Source of the DNA: Sympetrum striolatum
Taxonomy: Eukaryota > Arthropoda > Insecta > Odonata > Libellulidae
NCBI GenBank assembly: GCA_947579665.1
Contig: OX388345.1
Coordinates: forward strand, 57,651,454 to 57,715,453
Length of the DNA: 64,000 nucleotides
Reading direction: 5' to 3'
Position numbers and translations under genes: made by a program. How positions within the stretch are numbered: position 1 is the stretch's first letter; each line of letters starts with the position of its first letter. The notes beneath the pieces were generated by a model. That model was given only the letters and a program-made list of their open reading frames with translations, made no database searches and was not told where the DNA came from. Below are positions 10,201 to 23,098 of this stretch, piece after piece.

Positions 10201-13200
10201 GGTTGTAAGATTTTACACATCTAAACCTTGCAATTTAAATTGGTAAATTCTGAGATATTTTAGACTGAGATTCTATTCATTCATATGGTTCTCCAGGAAA
10301 TGGATCTTCTTTTGGGAGCAACATTTGTATGATTGCATCAGCAAACAGTTATTTCGGACGGAGTAATGGCAACAGGAGTGCAGACATCAAGAGGCGCCTC
10401 ATTTGTCATTCCTCTTCGGTAATTACCCTTTTCTCTTTTATTCCTCGGCTACGAAAGTATACGCTTTGGGTGTTTGACCTGTGAAATACGTAAAAACGAA
10501 AAAATTGATAAGAGGGTGCCCCGTTACGAACACGCTGATGATTCCAAAAAAAGGATCCGACGTAGGACGGCAAAAAAGAGGCGAACCGCTATTTGTGTCA
10601 TAAACATACGGATTCCTTATGACCGATACGGTTCATGGCATCAGCAGACGTATCTTCGGGTCCGAATCTCACGCTGATGAAGAATCATGTAATCATTAAC
10701 TGTATTATTATGTCTTATTTATCTAAAGCCATGGAGTGGATGTCCAGGCTGTCGAACAGAAATCCAGAAGCCCGGTTAACGGTCTCACGTTGTTTCTGCG
10801 TTTGGACCGTTATCCAAATCTCGTCTTACCATTGACTTCGGCTGAAATTTTTTAAAACTTCCGGACTGGGATTGTCAAAGAAATTTAAAGGAGAAAATAA
10901 TTTGGAGAGATGGGAACCATTGTGTTCTTATGAGATTGTGTAGTCCTTGGATGATTACAAACGCTCTATGGCTATGCAAGAATTCGAAAAGTTACCAATC
11001 AGTACATTTATTTGACTCAGAGGATTAAGTGACGGACTCACTTTTTTTAACAAATCTAAAGTAAAAGGAATCAAATATGTCCACCAGCAAGTTTTGACGG
11101 GTTCTTTGGATGCTTTTGGAAAATATAGTAATTGATAACTCGTTATGAGCTTCCATTGGTTTTTGGTCTAAATTACTATAAATATAGAAAATTTTCTATG
11201 AAATACATAAAATATTGCTCAATTACTAATCTTGAGTTGTAAAAATAGAGTATATATTTGTATGAAAAATTACTTATCTTTTACTAGTACATGTACTTTA
11301 TCTAGTTACTAGGTTAGTTATTGTTTTCTCAGTAATTTTGTTCGTTGACTAATATATCAGAAGTAGAGGTGGATGAGCTCACGATCTTGAAAACCTCTTG
11401 CATTAACGATCTCCAAATGAAATCTAGATTATCAGGCGTTACTTGGTGGAAAGCCATTATCAAATAAGGAAGAAATACTTGGTTTATTTTCCACAAACTT
11501 CTTCTACATCACCAACTTTCAGAAAAGCAAGATGATTTTCTTTATCTCGACACAATATCCTGGGAAAATGTGTTTGATAAATCAGACATCGCACTTTGTT
11601 TAAGCCCTTACACGCAAGTGCGAGCTCGGCCATTGAAGTCTCCGCAACCGCGAAAGAATTCCAGCCATCGATTGCATATCTTTTTCCGATTCGCAGCTGT
11701 TTTTTTAGATGGCGAGCGTGCCCATCGATTCGCCCGTAATTTATTCGTCTTCGCAATCGACTTGAGAGACGAAACTTAAAGGCGTATTCATAAGCGGAAG
11801 GCCTCGAGGATCTCATACGTGATTTGATACGAATCCACGACCCCTCCAACGATCCGGAATGAAGGTCCACAGGGCAGTAACTCCTCGCTTAACCCCTCAG
11901 CATCCAAAGGGAATAACAATATATTCGAAAAATCGTCATATTTTTATGTCTGCGAACCCTTTGGGGAAAGTTCATCCCCCCGAACGTAACTCGGGCCTGG
12001 GGATGCAAAGTAAGGAGATGATGGCTACTTCAGAGACGCCAGTATAAGGAGTTGAGGGAGATAAAGAATTGAAATGAGGGAGAGAAAGAAATAAGAAATG
12101 ATTGGACGTCGTCAAATATTTATAATTTCACGGTGTCCTGGATGTATACAGTGTAAACTTTGTTTAAAAAATATTTATTAAATTTATTTAAGACGAATCT
12201 AAAGCACTCATGTTACCTACGGGTTACATCTTTGACCCCTCCGTAGGTTCATTTATGGAAGGTGGTGGTAAGGAAATGCATATACTTACTCCTTCTCAGC
12301 GGTTTCAGGATCTATATTCTATTGGAGCCCACCAGAGCGATTGAATCTAAGAGTATTAAAGGTATTAAAAACTATAAATAGTAGACACAATAATATCTAA
12401 TTCTTAAAGATTTTTTAGCCTTTTGAATCACAAATCAGGTAGAGGAAACGAGGTGGAGATGTAAAAGACAGGAAGTATTTTCTTATTATATTGTGTATTT
12501 TTTCAATAATGAATAATTATTTAAAGATATGTATTATTATTTAAAAAAATATAAAGCAAGTTTTATACTGCTTCTACAATATTTATGTATTCCATGACAA
12601 TAATTACTCTACTCTACACTAATTACTATTATGCAATCCATGACTCTAAAACGTTTACGCTTTTAACTAATAATCACAAAGAAAAGTATAATTTACTTAA
12701 ACATATTCGAAAGAATTACAATTAACGCCTAATGATATGCATAGAGAGTATTCAAAGAGAATTTTATCTTTTTTAAATATCATCGACATTTTTGTTATTT
12801 TGTGTATCTGCTTTTTTCTATAAGGCTTTTCTTGTCTCGGAAGCCTTTATAATATGACCACTCTGAACGAATAAGATTAGAAAAATACCAGTCTTCTCGT
12901 GGTATTATACGACTGTACTTATCTGGCATCTATTCATTAACGTAACTTACTTATGTTAACCAAAGTTTATTAGTTTTTACTTTGATTTCATAGTCAAAAT
13001 ATTATTCGAGAGAATTCATTCTTAGGCAGAAAAAATATATACTTCTGAAATTAGATTCGACGGTCAAATCCAATACTCCAGACTCTCAATCAACCGCAGA
13101 ATCCATGAAACTTTTATCCAAACTATTCAACCATCGCAATGTTCTTTTTCACTCTCCGTAAACCTGTCGTGAAAAGTGGTGAAGAAGTATCCAGGAAGAG

Positions 13201-14891
13201 GTAAACTCAAGGAGTGAGTTATGACGCGTCTCAGGGTGCGTTTTTATGACTCCTTTTTTCCCAAACTCTGTGTTGGTCACACACACACACTCGCTCCCTT
13301 TCGCTTCCGCTAGAAAAGAGGTCAGAGCGCGTATTCCGCACGCTAACTAAGAAGCAGCGGTCAAGGACTTCGGACGGTGACCTCGGTCGGATTGTGGGTC
13401 CCAAACCATATCATGGAGATATGAGCTATTTTTCGCCACGAGTGGAATGGTATCTGCTCAGAATTTACAATTTTGTCGAATGATCCTATCAGAACTTTTT
13501 TTTGTGAACCGGAGTATAAATGAATATTATCCGAAGTTCTAATGTCATTTATCTACCTAATGGTAGTAATGTAGTGTAGTACTGTGTAACGTGTTGTAGT
13601 AATGTAGAGGCCCCTGGAAAAGTAAGGGATTGCTTGACAGGGTGATGCACGGTTGGGTACTACCCCGTGACTGTAGCCGTAGCCGAGAAGGCCTGTCATG
13701 AACCCCGAAATGCAGTAAAAAGAGTTACATGTAATATTTTGCATGCATCATTTAATTGTAAGGTAATAATTATATATTTATGTAAGAACATAATATTTGT
13801 ATGGGAATTGCTTATGTATCATGTATGAATTGAATATTTATTTTGTTTATAATTTTTATTATGTATTGGTAGAAAAAACTGCCACCAGGCTTACAGGTCA
13901 CCAGCAGTTTATTGGTATAATAAAAACCCTTTTTTCTCTGTAAATGCTGTCTTTAGATCTCTGAATTTACCGTTGAAGTATCATTAATCAAAATCAGTTT
14001 CAAAGATAGGTCGCGCATTACACAGCATTACTTGAGCACATTTAGGTCTTATTCACATGACATCGAAAACTATTTCTTTTATTAGTCAATCAAAATTTAT
14101 CATAGATTTTAAATTAATTTCTAAGAAATTGTGAACACATACTATATTTTCTTAGAGTCTAAGTTTATAATCAAAATATTAAAATATCGAATGAGGCACA
14201 TGTATTTGAAATATGACTATATAAACTTTAACGTGTTAATATTATCACTCCTATCTTAATTGATTCTGAGAGTGAACCAATACCAGTAAGATAATGTTTG
14301 TTCAATTGCTGCATAAAAGTCTATTATTGGTAAGAGAAAGTCCGTTAATATCACGAATTTTACGTTAAACGTACAGTCTCAACCATTCAATCAAAGCTTC
14401 GATACAAAAATATGTCCCGAATTTGCTATGATTTTTTTAGGAATGTATAAGGAAATGAAGGAGATGGCCCTTAATAGGGATTTTTGATTGTACATGAACC
14501 TACCGAAAGGTAGAACACTCATGAAATGACCCTAAAAACATTACATATCCCCGAAAAACTGCTAATTTCTTTTCTTTTAAGGGACAAACTCAACATAATA
14601 TGTTCCGAAAGTAAAGAAATGTTTAGCCACGGTAGAGGGAGTAAGTATTTCTTATAGCCACTCTTATTTCATGTCATGCCAACGGAGGAAAACATTGCCT
14701 ACCCCTAATGGTTAATCAGGCCATTTGTATTCGATGTTTTTAAGATCAAAGGAGAATCTCCGGAAGAGGAAGAGCGAGGAACCTTTTAATCGAAGGAAAA
14801 AAGCGATTCAATTAATTTTCTGGACGTGCATTCGTTCTTATATGGCTGCGGTCGTAGACCGCGAAAAGCGGCGAAATCTCTCGGACTTTGG
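7201..14891. other. Intergenic, no gene recognised; several GC-raised islands
   Basis: No coding exon was recognised on either strand. An open frame of 128 codons on the minus strand (11484-11870) has no familiar motif and lies in a GC-raised patch where the + strand is also open, so it is not called. GC-raised patches lie at about 7600-7760, 9110-9310 (with repeated TGCGTGCG-like words near 9275-9300), 11560-11860 and 13240-13400. A (CA)n run of 13 nt sits at 13278-13290. AATAAA at 8074-8079 is isolated. The rest is AT-rich DNA in which I see nothing. Confidence 0.5.
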
Positions 14892-14958
14892 CGGTCTTCT
14901 TAAGTCGCCGATCGCTCGGATTATTTTTTCCGAGCAATTACTCGGGCGATTAAGACCG
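14892..14958. repeat. GC-rich imperfect hairpin inside a GC island
   Basis: The left arm (14892-14920, beginning CGGTCTTCTTAAG) and right arm (14929-14958, ending TTAAGACCG) are imperfect reverse complements. The tip is a perfect 7-bp stem GCTCGGA/TCCGAGC (14914-14920 and 14930-14936). The 67-nt structure is small enough for a pre-miRNA-like fold or a degraded foldback element. I recognise no known miRNA in it. It lies in the GC-raised island at about 14830-15220, where both strands have overlapping open frames without known motifs. Confidence 0.55.
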
Positions 14959-15524
14959 AAGAGGGAGAACGTCTTTGCTTCGAAGGAGGATCTGCCAGTG
15001 GAAATACTCTCGAGTATTTCTCTCTCAAAATCGCGCGATTGGAAAGATAGGCTTGATTTATAACGGGCCTTCTCCAACGTTAGCGAAAGAGCGAATAAGT
15101 AATAAACTCTCAAAGAATCCGCTTCGGTTTTAAATCGTAAATCTCCGTAGTGCGTTTTGGAGGGTGATTTATCGTTTTCTTTTCCGCGTGGTGAGCAGAA
15201 AGGAGCAGATTTTTAGCGGAACAATCGCCGGATAAAGGCTCAGAGATATCATCATATACGGGGCTTTAATTAAAAGCTTTGAAAATATGATATCCAGGTT
15301 TATATACCGTGACGAAAATCAGCAGAGGCTCATTTAGATTTATATTTTCTATCATGACTGCTAACGATGTAACTGAGTTATTGAGAGTATATTTTGGTAC
15401 TCTTGTTAATTATCATCACGATCTTTGAGAATGAAAATTGAAATCAGGATACGAGATGTTTAGGAATACGTGCTAATAGTAGCATTGCATGCTTTTAAAG
15501 TGAAACGGAAGCATTTTTCAATAT

Positions 15525-15810
15525 TTAATAGGTGATATAAAGATAGAATATTTGGAACACGGCTGTTGACAAATTAAAGGTTTTAAATCTCCAATAGCCG
15601 TCTTTGGCGAAGTTCCTCGTCTCATTCCACGGTATTCAAAGAAAACAAATACAACCCCTGATGAGGAGGGGTCGTATTACTTTCGAAAAGCGCTTTGGGT
15701 TCCTAAAAGTGCGGTGTTCCTTTCTTGTCTTCATACCAGGGAATGAGACGAGGAACGTCGACAAATACGGCTATTGGAGATTTTAAACCTCTAATTAATA
15801 GGTGATATAA
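15525..15810. mobile_element. Foldback element flanked by 16-bp direct repeats
   Basis: The arms at 15571-15632 and 15737-15798 are inverted copies with 54 of 62 positions matching, including long identical stretches such as GTTCCTCGTCTCATTCC. The roughly 104-nt loop contains a second hairpin (AATACAACCCCT near 15648 against AGGGGTCGTATT near 15667). A perfect 16-bp direct repeat, TTAATAGGTGATATAA, lies at 15525-15540 and 15795-15810. The right copy touches the end of the right arm. The left copy is separated from the left arm by 30 nt of unpaired sequence. The direct repeats look like a target-site duplication. There is no transposase and no known MITE signature; the open frame across it (15604-15786) is only a by-product. 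Confidence 0.75.
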
Positions 15811-18800
15811 TTTTTTTACGTCTCTGATGGAAAAGGACTATTTAAATTTTTTAAAGTGGGGTTTCATCATAACACAATATGTTTTTACTATATAAACGAT
15901 GCACACGTTGCAATATTTTAATATTTTATTTTTGGTCGGTTATAACAGAAAACAACTGAAAATTAGTTTTTCCCGGTAAACTTCGGGAAAGACAGAGTCT
16001 GTTATTCTACCAAGCCGCAAGAGAACGGACAACGAGTCCATTTCCTTCAGGAGTCTGCAAGCAATTTGAATGACATCTAAAGCTCCTGTTTTGTTTCAAA
16101 GGAATCCGGAATTCCCAATGCACTACCGCATTTTATCTCGCCTTCTCCAGAGACTTCTTTTTCCCCTGTCATCTCATACAGTTTTATCTTTTCCGAGTAA
16201 ATGCGTACGTGCCGGATGGATACTCGCCGACAAGTGGTGCTGCAAGCATTTTCACTTTCTCGAAAGTCTTTATGGCGTGTTCTGCGAAGGAACGTCATCC
16301 TTGTCCATATGGAAAAAATTTAAGGGGAAGAGAGAAAAAGGATTCATAAAATGGTTGTCCTCTCTCTGGAAACATCCTTCGGGGTCGCATTTCCAGAAAA
16401 ATCGTGGAGGTGAAGGATGCAGAAAATATGCCGCCAATCGCTTCTCTTTTCCGTTGCTTTCGGAAGGAGAAATTCGATTCCAAATATATTCCCCAGCGTA
16501 CACTTTCCTCAGGGCTTACCGTACCTGCTGAAGTGAACGTCGGTAAATCATCCCGCTATGAATAAATCACTTGGGGTTGCCGTTCGTGAAATTACCTGTT
16601 AAGAATGAAAAGTCGAACCTGCTGTCAGTTAAGCATAAGCTTCTAATATCCAACCATGATATCTGTGTATAATTGATGTGAAACTTTACTTAGTCTCCGA
16701 AAGGAGAAAATTAACTGCATAAATGATTTTAAGATGCTGGATGATGCATGGTATCGTCCTCGCCAACTATTAAAACTGTTAAGAATGTGCATCATTTATG
16801 CTTCCTTTAACTCCTTAGAAACTTGTTTTAACGTAAAACGTTTAAAGTAGCCTGGTAGCTAGCTACCAAATATTATGATTAGCACGAAACTAATTACTTT
16901 TTTCTTTACGTTACTTTTATAAATGTACTTCCAACTCTTTGGCTAGTTTTGCTGCATTATTACTGCCAACGAATCAACTTAGCAGGTTTGAATTTATTTT
17001 CTAGGGTATTAAATAATCAATAGCGAGTGTTTTTAAAGCAAACATGCTATGGGACACATGAAGTTATTAATCTAAGAAATTTGTAATAAATGTACATGTT
17101 AATCTAGCAATAAAGTCCAAAATATTCAGGTTGACCTGCTATCTCTTTCCACCTAATTTAAATATTCAAGTATTTTGAAGTTGGACGTGCTCCTGTAGTA
17201 CATACATATGTTTTCTATATTTCATAAAATAATTCCAATTGCATTCCATACTATGTCAGGTTTCTCCTCTTCTGTATTATGAATCTGTTTTTTTTTTACT
17301 TTCCGCGAGTAAAATACTCATATATTTACTTTCCTTTATTTCTACATTCGTATCCTCAAATTTGCCCAATTAGGGAAGTAAACCAAAAGCCATCGACGGA
17401 TCAATTTTGCTTAAACTATAAGGTATTATTCTCGCAAAATGAATACTTAGAAATAATTTTTCTCGCTAGTGTTTCTTTCAATTTAATTTAATCAGCCCAA
17501 TTTTCAGTTGAGTCGTTTACTACCTTATCATCTATTCTTTTCACCAAATTCCTCAAAATGCAAGTAATAATCTCAACTTAGTTCCAATATCCTTTCTTGC
17601 GAGGATTCCCATTCGTAGTAAGAGGTCAATTCAGTAATTCCTGCAGTCTCACCGTAGCAACTTCTAAAGGAACTGATAGCGCAGGTAGTGTTTTTATATC
17701 TTCCTGGGTTATCATACTTTGCCAATATATGAACTAATCAAACATCCGTTCGCATTAATTATGATTGGCTGCGTATCTACGTTCCGCATTTGTAATTTGG
17801 TTCCGTTCTCCCGTGCCAAGATGGCCCCCCTGAAGACGCGGCCTTCGAAGGACGCCATGGAGGCAGTGCGTGAGAGAGGGGAATATCTGTTGTCCTACGA
17901 AAAAAGGAGGTCGTTGACTCCTCTACGATCTCCTTTCTGGATGGAAGAGGGCGGAAATGTTAACCGAGCGCCTTTTTAGTAAGAACCGGAATAAGGGGAA
18001 GCAGAAAAAACTCGCCTCTTTCTCTCTCTCTCTCAAGGTTACGAATTGCGAGTCGTTTATTTAGGAGTTGGTTCATTGGTAAACATTGGCGATTTGGAAG
18101 GACAGGAAGTGCGAGGGACGAGTCGTGACCCTTGTCGTGGGAAATATTTTCGCTTGTCTTAACGAGGAGGATCCCCTGTCTGTCCTCCTCTCGAGAGCTT
18201 AATTTCGATTCGGCGTGGGATGACTCTGCTTCATCTCCATTAGAAATTTAAGCTAAGTATTAAGCAAACGTTGCGGTAGAACGGAGCGATGTGATTCACC
18301 AGGTGGTTTTCGTGAGTAGCGAGTTTCGAGTCTCATTCTTTTCGGAAAGATTTATCTCGTCATCACTGAATTTGGAGGATAAAGTGAGGCAGCAATTGCG
18401 ATTACGCGAATGAAATGAAGGGAGTAATTCGAAATGAACATAGATTCCGAATATTAAGTCTCGTATACTCGGCAATGTTATGTTTGTGTTTGAAAATAGA
18501 CTACGTACAATAAATTGTTCTAAATGGAAATGATCCTATTATGATTCGGAAAACATATTCGGCAAATATCTTATGCTGGGAATATTAAGAACTATTTTTT
18601 GTTTCATATGAAACGATAACGCATCTAAAGTTATAGTCAGATCATCATCTGCCCCATCCTTAAATTTAATTTGGAGAAATAAACATAATTGAATGCTTAT
18701 AATCATATGGTTTCCTGAAATATCTTGTAGTGATATGGATGCGTATTACAAGAAAGAATTTGAAAGAGATAAAAGAGGAATAGCAATTAATAATATATGT

Positions 18801-19050
18801 TACTCCACAAAGTAGATGTCGAAATAGTATAAGGAATAATGGATGGAGAGATCACGCGCTACATGTAGTACTACTTAAATTATATTGTGGGCAGTCTTAC
18901 ATATTTACTGGAATTCTTTAATAGTATGCGAAGTAGGTAGTATGTATTATTAACTAGTACGGTTAGTGTTTCCCTTTATGGCCTGTCTATAAGGATGGTT
19001 AATTCTGTTTAATTTTTGTTTTAAAATAACAGTATGCTTCCAAATTTACC
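15811..19050. other. Intergenic, no gene recognised; two GC-raised islands
   Basis: GC-raised islands at about 16070-16540 and 17790-18390 carry overlapping open frames on both strands, the longest 153 codons on + at 16070-16531, with no recognisable motif or exon signals. A perfect 16-nt palindrome, TGGTAGCTAGCTACCA, lies at 16853-16868. The second island has CCAAGATGGC near 17817 and a (TC)n run at 18019-18034. The remainder is AT-rich with nothing recognised. Confidence 0.5.
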
Positions 19051-19054
19051 CCAG

Positions 19055-19141
19055 ATTAATAATTTAATAATAATAATTGTAATTTCCCAAGCATTAGAGA
19101 GAGTTCGAACCTGGGACCTCTTACTCCGAGATGTTGTTTGA
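19055..19141 (-). mobile_element. Possible tRNA-derived SINE remnant (3' half)
   Basis: On the minus strand the sequence reads GAGGTCCCAGGTTCGAACTC (19102-19121). This resembles the variable loop, T-arm and internal promoter B box of a tRNA. It is followed by an ATT-repeat tail (ATTATTATTATT, about 19065-19076). A B-box-like block followed by short A/T repeats is typical of the 3' part of a tRNA-derived SINE. The T-stem is not perfectly paired, no A box or acceptor stem is visible at the right distance, and it is not a functional tRNA. A chance match remains possible. Confidence 0.35.
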
Positions 19142-22100
19142 AGTCATCAAAGATATTGTAAAGCATTTATCAGCTTCAACCAAGTACAAATGCGTTGTCT
19201 AAGATCATGCAGAATTAGTTAGTGATTTTGATATTAATCCATTCTATGAATGTTACGAGAACTTTTCGAGAGCAAAATACTCCCATTCTGAGTAAAGTTG
19301 GAATCACATAAAAAATGAAAAATTTGAGGAAAAGAATTTGACCGTAGTTTTACTGACGATCTTCAACATTTTAATTGGAAAATTATTTCGCAACTAGATT
19401 TCCGAAAAATGTATCAGAAATATAAGGTTTTATCTCCTAAGGAGAATTCCCTGCGATATGACGAATTTTCGAGGAATCGCCACTTCTCCTCTGGTTAGCG
19501 ACCTTTGAGAACTGTGAAATAGAAAAACAAAAACCATAGAACGAGGAAATGTGGTCTACCAGGGAAATTATCCGCCAGTGGCGTCACCTATTTTTCGAGG
19601 ATTAGTTTTCCTTCTCAGAAAACAAAACCGTCTATGGGCATCTTTTCCTCGCCTGGCTCCAGTCTGGAATTTTTACAAAGAGGAAAATCTTGATACAGTT
19701 TTTCTCAAGCCACCCCCTCCCCCCGACCCGGTAAATAATTGCTAAGCGACGCGGTTCGATTTTTTCACCCGACTGATGTTTGCGCACTTGTCTACAAGAC
19801 GGCGCCCGTGGTCCGGGAGCGATCATTACATTGTTAAGCCCTTCATCATCAGTGTCTCCCATTCCACAGCTTCCGCTATTTTTTCCGTCCCGTTGGAGCC
19901 GAAATACGGAAACGGGCCGTTGTTTTTTATTGCGGGAGCCACCGGAGGCCCTCGGGAAGAACATTAGCTCAAAGCATTGTTCGCGTTCTGGATCTCAAAT
20001 ACGGTGAATTTTCTTTGTATGTACATCCCGTAGATATTGATAGACACTATTTAATTACCCGAGTGAGTTGCCTGATACTTTTAAGTAGCACGATGAAGGT
20101 AACGTTACGTTTTCCGCTTTTATATAACAAGCTCAAAGCTTCTACATTCATCTCATACCAACGAAAGGGGCTCTAGTTAAACTAAAATGGAAAATTTATA
20201 ATTAAATCATGGCCAAATACCAATACTGACATCGAAGGTGTTCCTTGTGATGCTTAGTTTGTTGAACGATAAGACTGTAATAAATAATTCATTGCTTAGG
20301 AAATTTTAATCAAATCCTCATGAATAAAATATGTTACCTATTTTATTGATATTCGCTTACGATCATCTTTTATGTAGACCGATGCTTTGTTTACTTCTTA
20401 TATCTTTCCTATTTTTTAAACTGCGATCACTACCCTCGTATTCTGTCGTAGAATTCGATAATCTTTTCCCCTCCGTGAAAATTTATCTTTTTCTCCTTTT
20501 TTTAATGTTAAAAAAATGTTAACTAAATTGTTAATGGTACTAGTAATTCGTTTTTGTAATTATTATAAGTTTCGGTACGAGTCATATTGCTTTACATACG
20601 TGTTTGTGAGGAATTAAAGGTAATACTTCACTCATTTGCCTAAATTTTACTGAAGAAATTATGTGTGCATCTATCTATGAATTTTGCATGTATTGATAGT
20701 GACAAATGAAAGGATAACATGCCTATATCAACAGGTATTAATTTTTATATACTTAATGTTGCAGTACGCAAAAAGTAATCTTCCCTGCAAACCTTGTTTC
20801 TCTTTGTATTTCCTTAGAGCAAGCTGCGTCTACCGGTACCGGTAGATTGATGTCGTCTAAATCTATTAGGATTGGGAAACCTATTTTATTGGAGATTTAG
20901 TTCAGAGGTTTAGAAATACCGTTCCTGACATCTCTTTTTTGTAAAATTCAAAAAATAATTCATCTAGCTGATCCAGTGCAGCAACCTTCTAGTGTAAATA
21001 TCTCGCAAGGTATTCACCAGTTAGAAATAGAATGTAGGCGAAAAGGTTTCTTCTACTGCATTTAATTCGGGCATCTTTTGAAGCAGTTCAAAGGAATAGC
21101 TTTTAAGCATGATTTGGAATTCATTCCCCATTATTACTCGGTTCATGTCTTTGAAATATCCCACTTATTTAACATGTAAAGAATGGAAGAAGGACATAGC
21201 GAATCGAATTGGCTTTGAAAGCATTTACCTCTTCTACAAACGGAAGCGTCTTTTTCTATTACTACTTCAACTTCCTTTGTAGCAGACGAAAATGTAAGGC
21301 ATTCCTTCCATTTGATTAATGAGAAAAGCATCGCATGCCGCGTGAGCTATTTTTACGATTTGAACCACTCTTACTCGAGCTTTGCTTCTAAAGAGACCTT
21401 TCGGAGTTTAAAACTGTAATTGCATCGTAAATCGCTATAAAAGCTCTAGAATCGTCTTAAATTAGATAGGGAAACATTGGCTGATAATATTCTAATTAAC
21501 TTCTGTCGGTCACAGGAGCATTTATCGCACTCAATCGAATCTATTACTAATCGTAAGATTTTTGTGAATAACGCGCCGGCCAAATTGGAAAAACAATCGT
21601 GAATTTCATTTATTTTACTCGGGGAGTTGAATTTGAAATAAATTTAGGCCCTAATTTCGGTGACGCGTTTATCGAGTTGAATTGGAAGGCATCAAATTAG
21701 CGATGCATCTTAGAGATTCGGTGTCAAGGATAGTGTTTTCAATAGAGCCCTTGGAAGTTGAAAATCCCACAGCCGCAAGGGAAGAGATATTCATCGCTGC
21801 CATAACTGTAATTTCGGTGAGTTCAATTTAAATTTTTATTGGAATTTACAGTGCTTTCAATCAAAATTACTTGTCGATTGATTATCGACACCGAGGAGTC
21901 TCTTCTTAAATTTTGTCGTTGTGTTATTATTTAGCTAGGTTTAGGTTTTACTATGACTGTGTAATATTTATCTTGATTTGATTTAGAGAGCCAGTTCGAT
22001 TCAGACCCTAGGGTATGTAATTCTACCCCAAGATAATTGATTTGCGTGTATAATTTCTAAATCGGTAATTTTTCCCGGGCTATCCAACAAATGTCCCTTA

Positions 22101-22523
22101 AACTTTAACTTCTTTATTCTCTTGATGCGACCAATATATTATGTGATGTAAGTAATCTTTTCCCTGCCAGTTCTCTTAAGTAGAAATCAATCTGAGGCGA
22201 ATTTAAAACGGGAACTGGGAGCAGACAACTTTGTTTCGCAATGGATAGCTGTATCTCCTATTTTTTTACATCTATGCTCGTTGATTATCGAAATCACAAC
22301 CGAAGAAACTTGAATTGACCTAATTCACTCTTTAGCATTCTGACTGATGAGTATTTTGGCATATGTTAACTCCGTGAGTAAAGTTCTGGTAACTGATTTT
22401 ATATTTAAAATTTAATCAATTTTTCTTACGTGTTCATCCCAGCGTCTCCTTTTTTGAAATATACGAGAACTGCTATTCATAGGTCATTGGATACTAACAC
22501 AGACTTTTCTGCCTTAATCATAA
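19142..22523. other. Intergenic, no gene recognised
   Basis: A GC-raised island lies at about 19440-19970, with 110- and 75-codon frames open on opposite strands and no known motif. A perfect 16-nt palindrome, CTACCGGTACCGGTAG, lies at 20830-20845. A weaker GC-raised patch is at about 21540-21700. The rest is AT-rich, with nothing recognised. Confidence 0.5.
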
Positions 22524-22650
22524 TGGCTGAGTGAGGAAAGCTGGAACAAGCTGACTCACTCATTGTCTTGCTCAGTCGCCTCATATCCCCTCTCAAGGTT
22601 TTTGTAGCTAATCGCGGGGGGATGATGATCCAAGCAACCTTTGGGCTGAA
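22524..22650 (+). repeat. Interspersed repeat, copy A (diverged)
   Basis: This segment resembles the one at 35599-35735 over about 130 nt. Shared words in the same order include GACTCACTCA.TTGTCT (A) against CCTCACTCACGTTGTCT (B), then a TCATnTCCnCTCnnCAAnG-like block. Next comes GATCCAAGCAACCTTTGG against GATTCAACCAACATTTGA. By eye the identity is around two thirds with small gaps. No coding content or terminal repeats are recognised. It is probably an old, unnamed repeat family. Confidence 0.4.
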
Positions 22651-23062
22651 GACTTGACAGAGACTGTCGGTCTTCCTAAGATTTTTCCAAGGAACAAATT
22701 TTTTGGTAATACCAACACATGCTTCTTTCGGCTTCCATGCATCGGCGGTAACTGACTTTAAATTTCCGTTTGATAAATAATGAATTTTAGCAAAGGGGAA
22801 AAATTCCGCAATGTTTAGGTCAAGCTATGGGTCACTTGACTTAAGGTAATTGTTGGTACTGCATAAATGCTATTCTTCTTCTCAAATTATATCTTGTGGT
22901 AAACGATTCATCTCATTGGAATTATATTTGCATTTTCCTCTGAATTTACTTAGTTTTCATCAGCTTCACCGTTAAATTAAATTAAATCTAAGTTTTCTGG
23001 CCGTACTTCGTGGAACGACATTTGAAATGATAAACTTTGTAATTTCCACAATAAAACTTTAA

Positions 23063-23098
23063 TAGACAACCGGTTTCAGCTACAAGCTATCATCAGGT
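23063..23098 (-). ncRNA. Hammerhead-ribozyme-like motif of Penelope-like-element type
   Basis: On the minus strand the core reads CTGATGA (23090-23096), then a short stem II AGCT-TGT-AGCT, then GAAA (23074-23077), then CCGGTTGTC ending at 23065. This is the conserved order of a minimal hammerhead: CUGAUGA, stem II, GAAA, a very short stem III around CCGG, then GUC, where cleavage would occur. Penelope-like retroelements are known to carry such minimal hammerheads with tiny stem III. Stem I is poor in this copy: UUUAA (about 23103-23107) could pair with UUAAA (about 23059-23063) only across an internal loop, so activity may be lost. No reverse transcriptase or GIY-YIG coding sequence is nearby; it is probably a solo or truncated remnant. 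Confidence 0.6.

Noticed and set aside
10525..10560. CTGATGATTCC followed by GGATCC, possible hammerhead
   Set aside because: The GAAA core is missing after the stem-like segment.
11484..11870. 128-codon minus-strand frame
   Set aside because: No motif recognised; another frame on the opposite strand is open over the same stretch.
16070..16531. 153-codon plus-strand frame
   Set aside because: Three minus-strand frames are open over the same DNA and no motif or exon signal supports coding.
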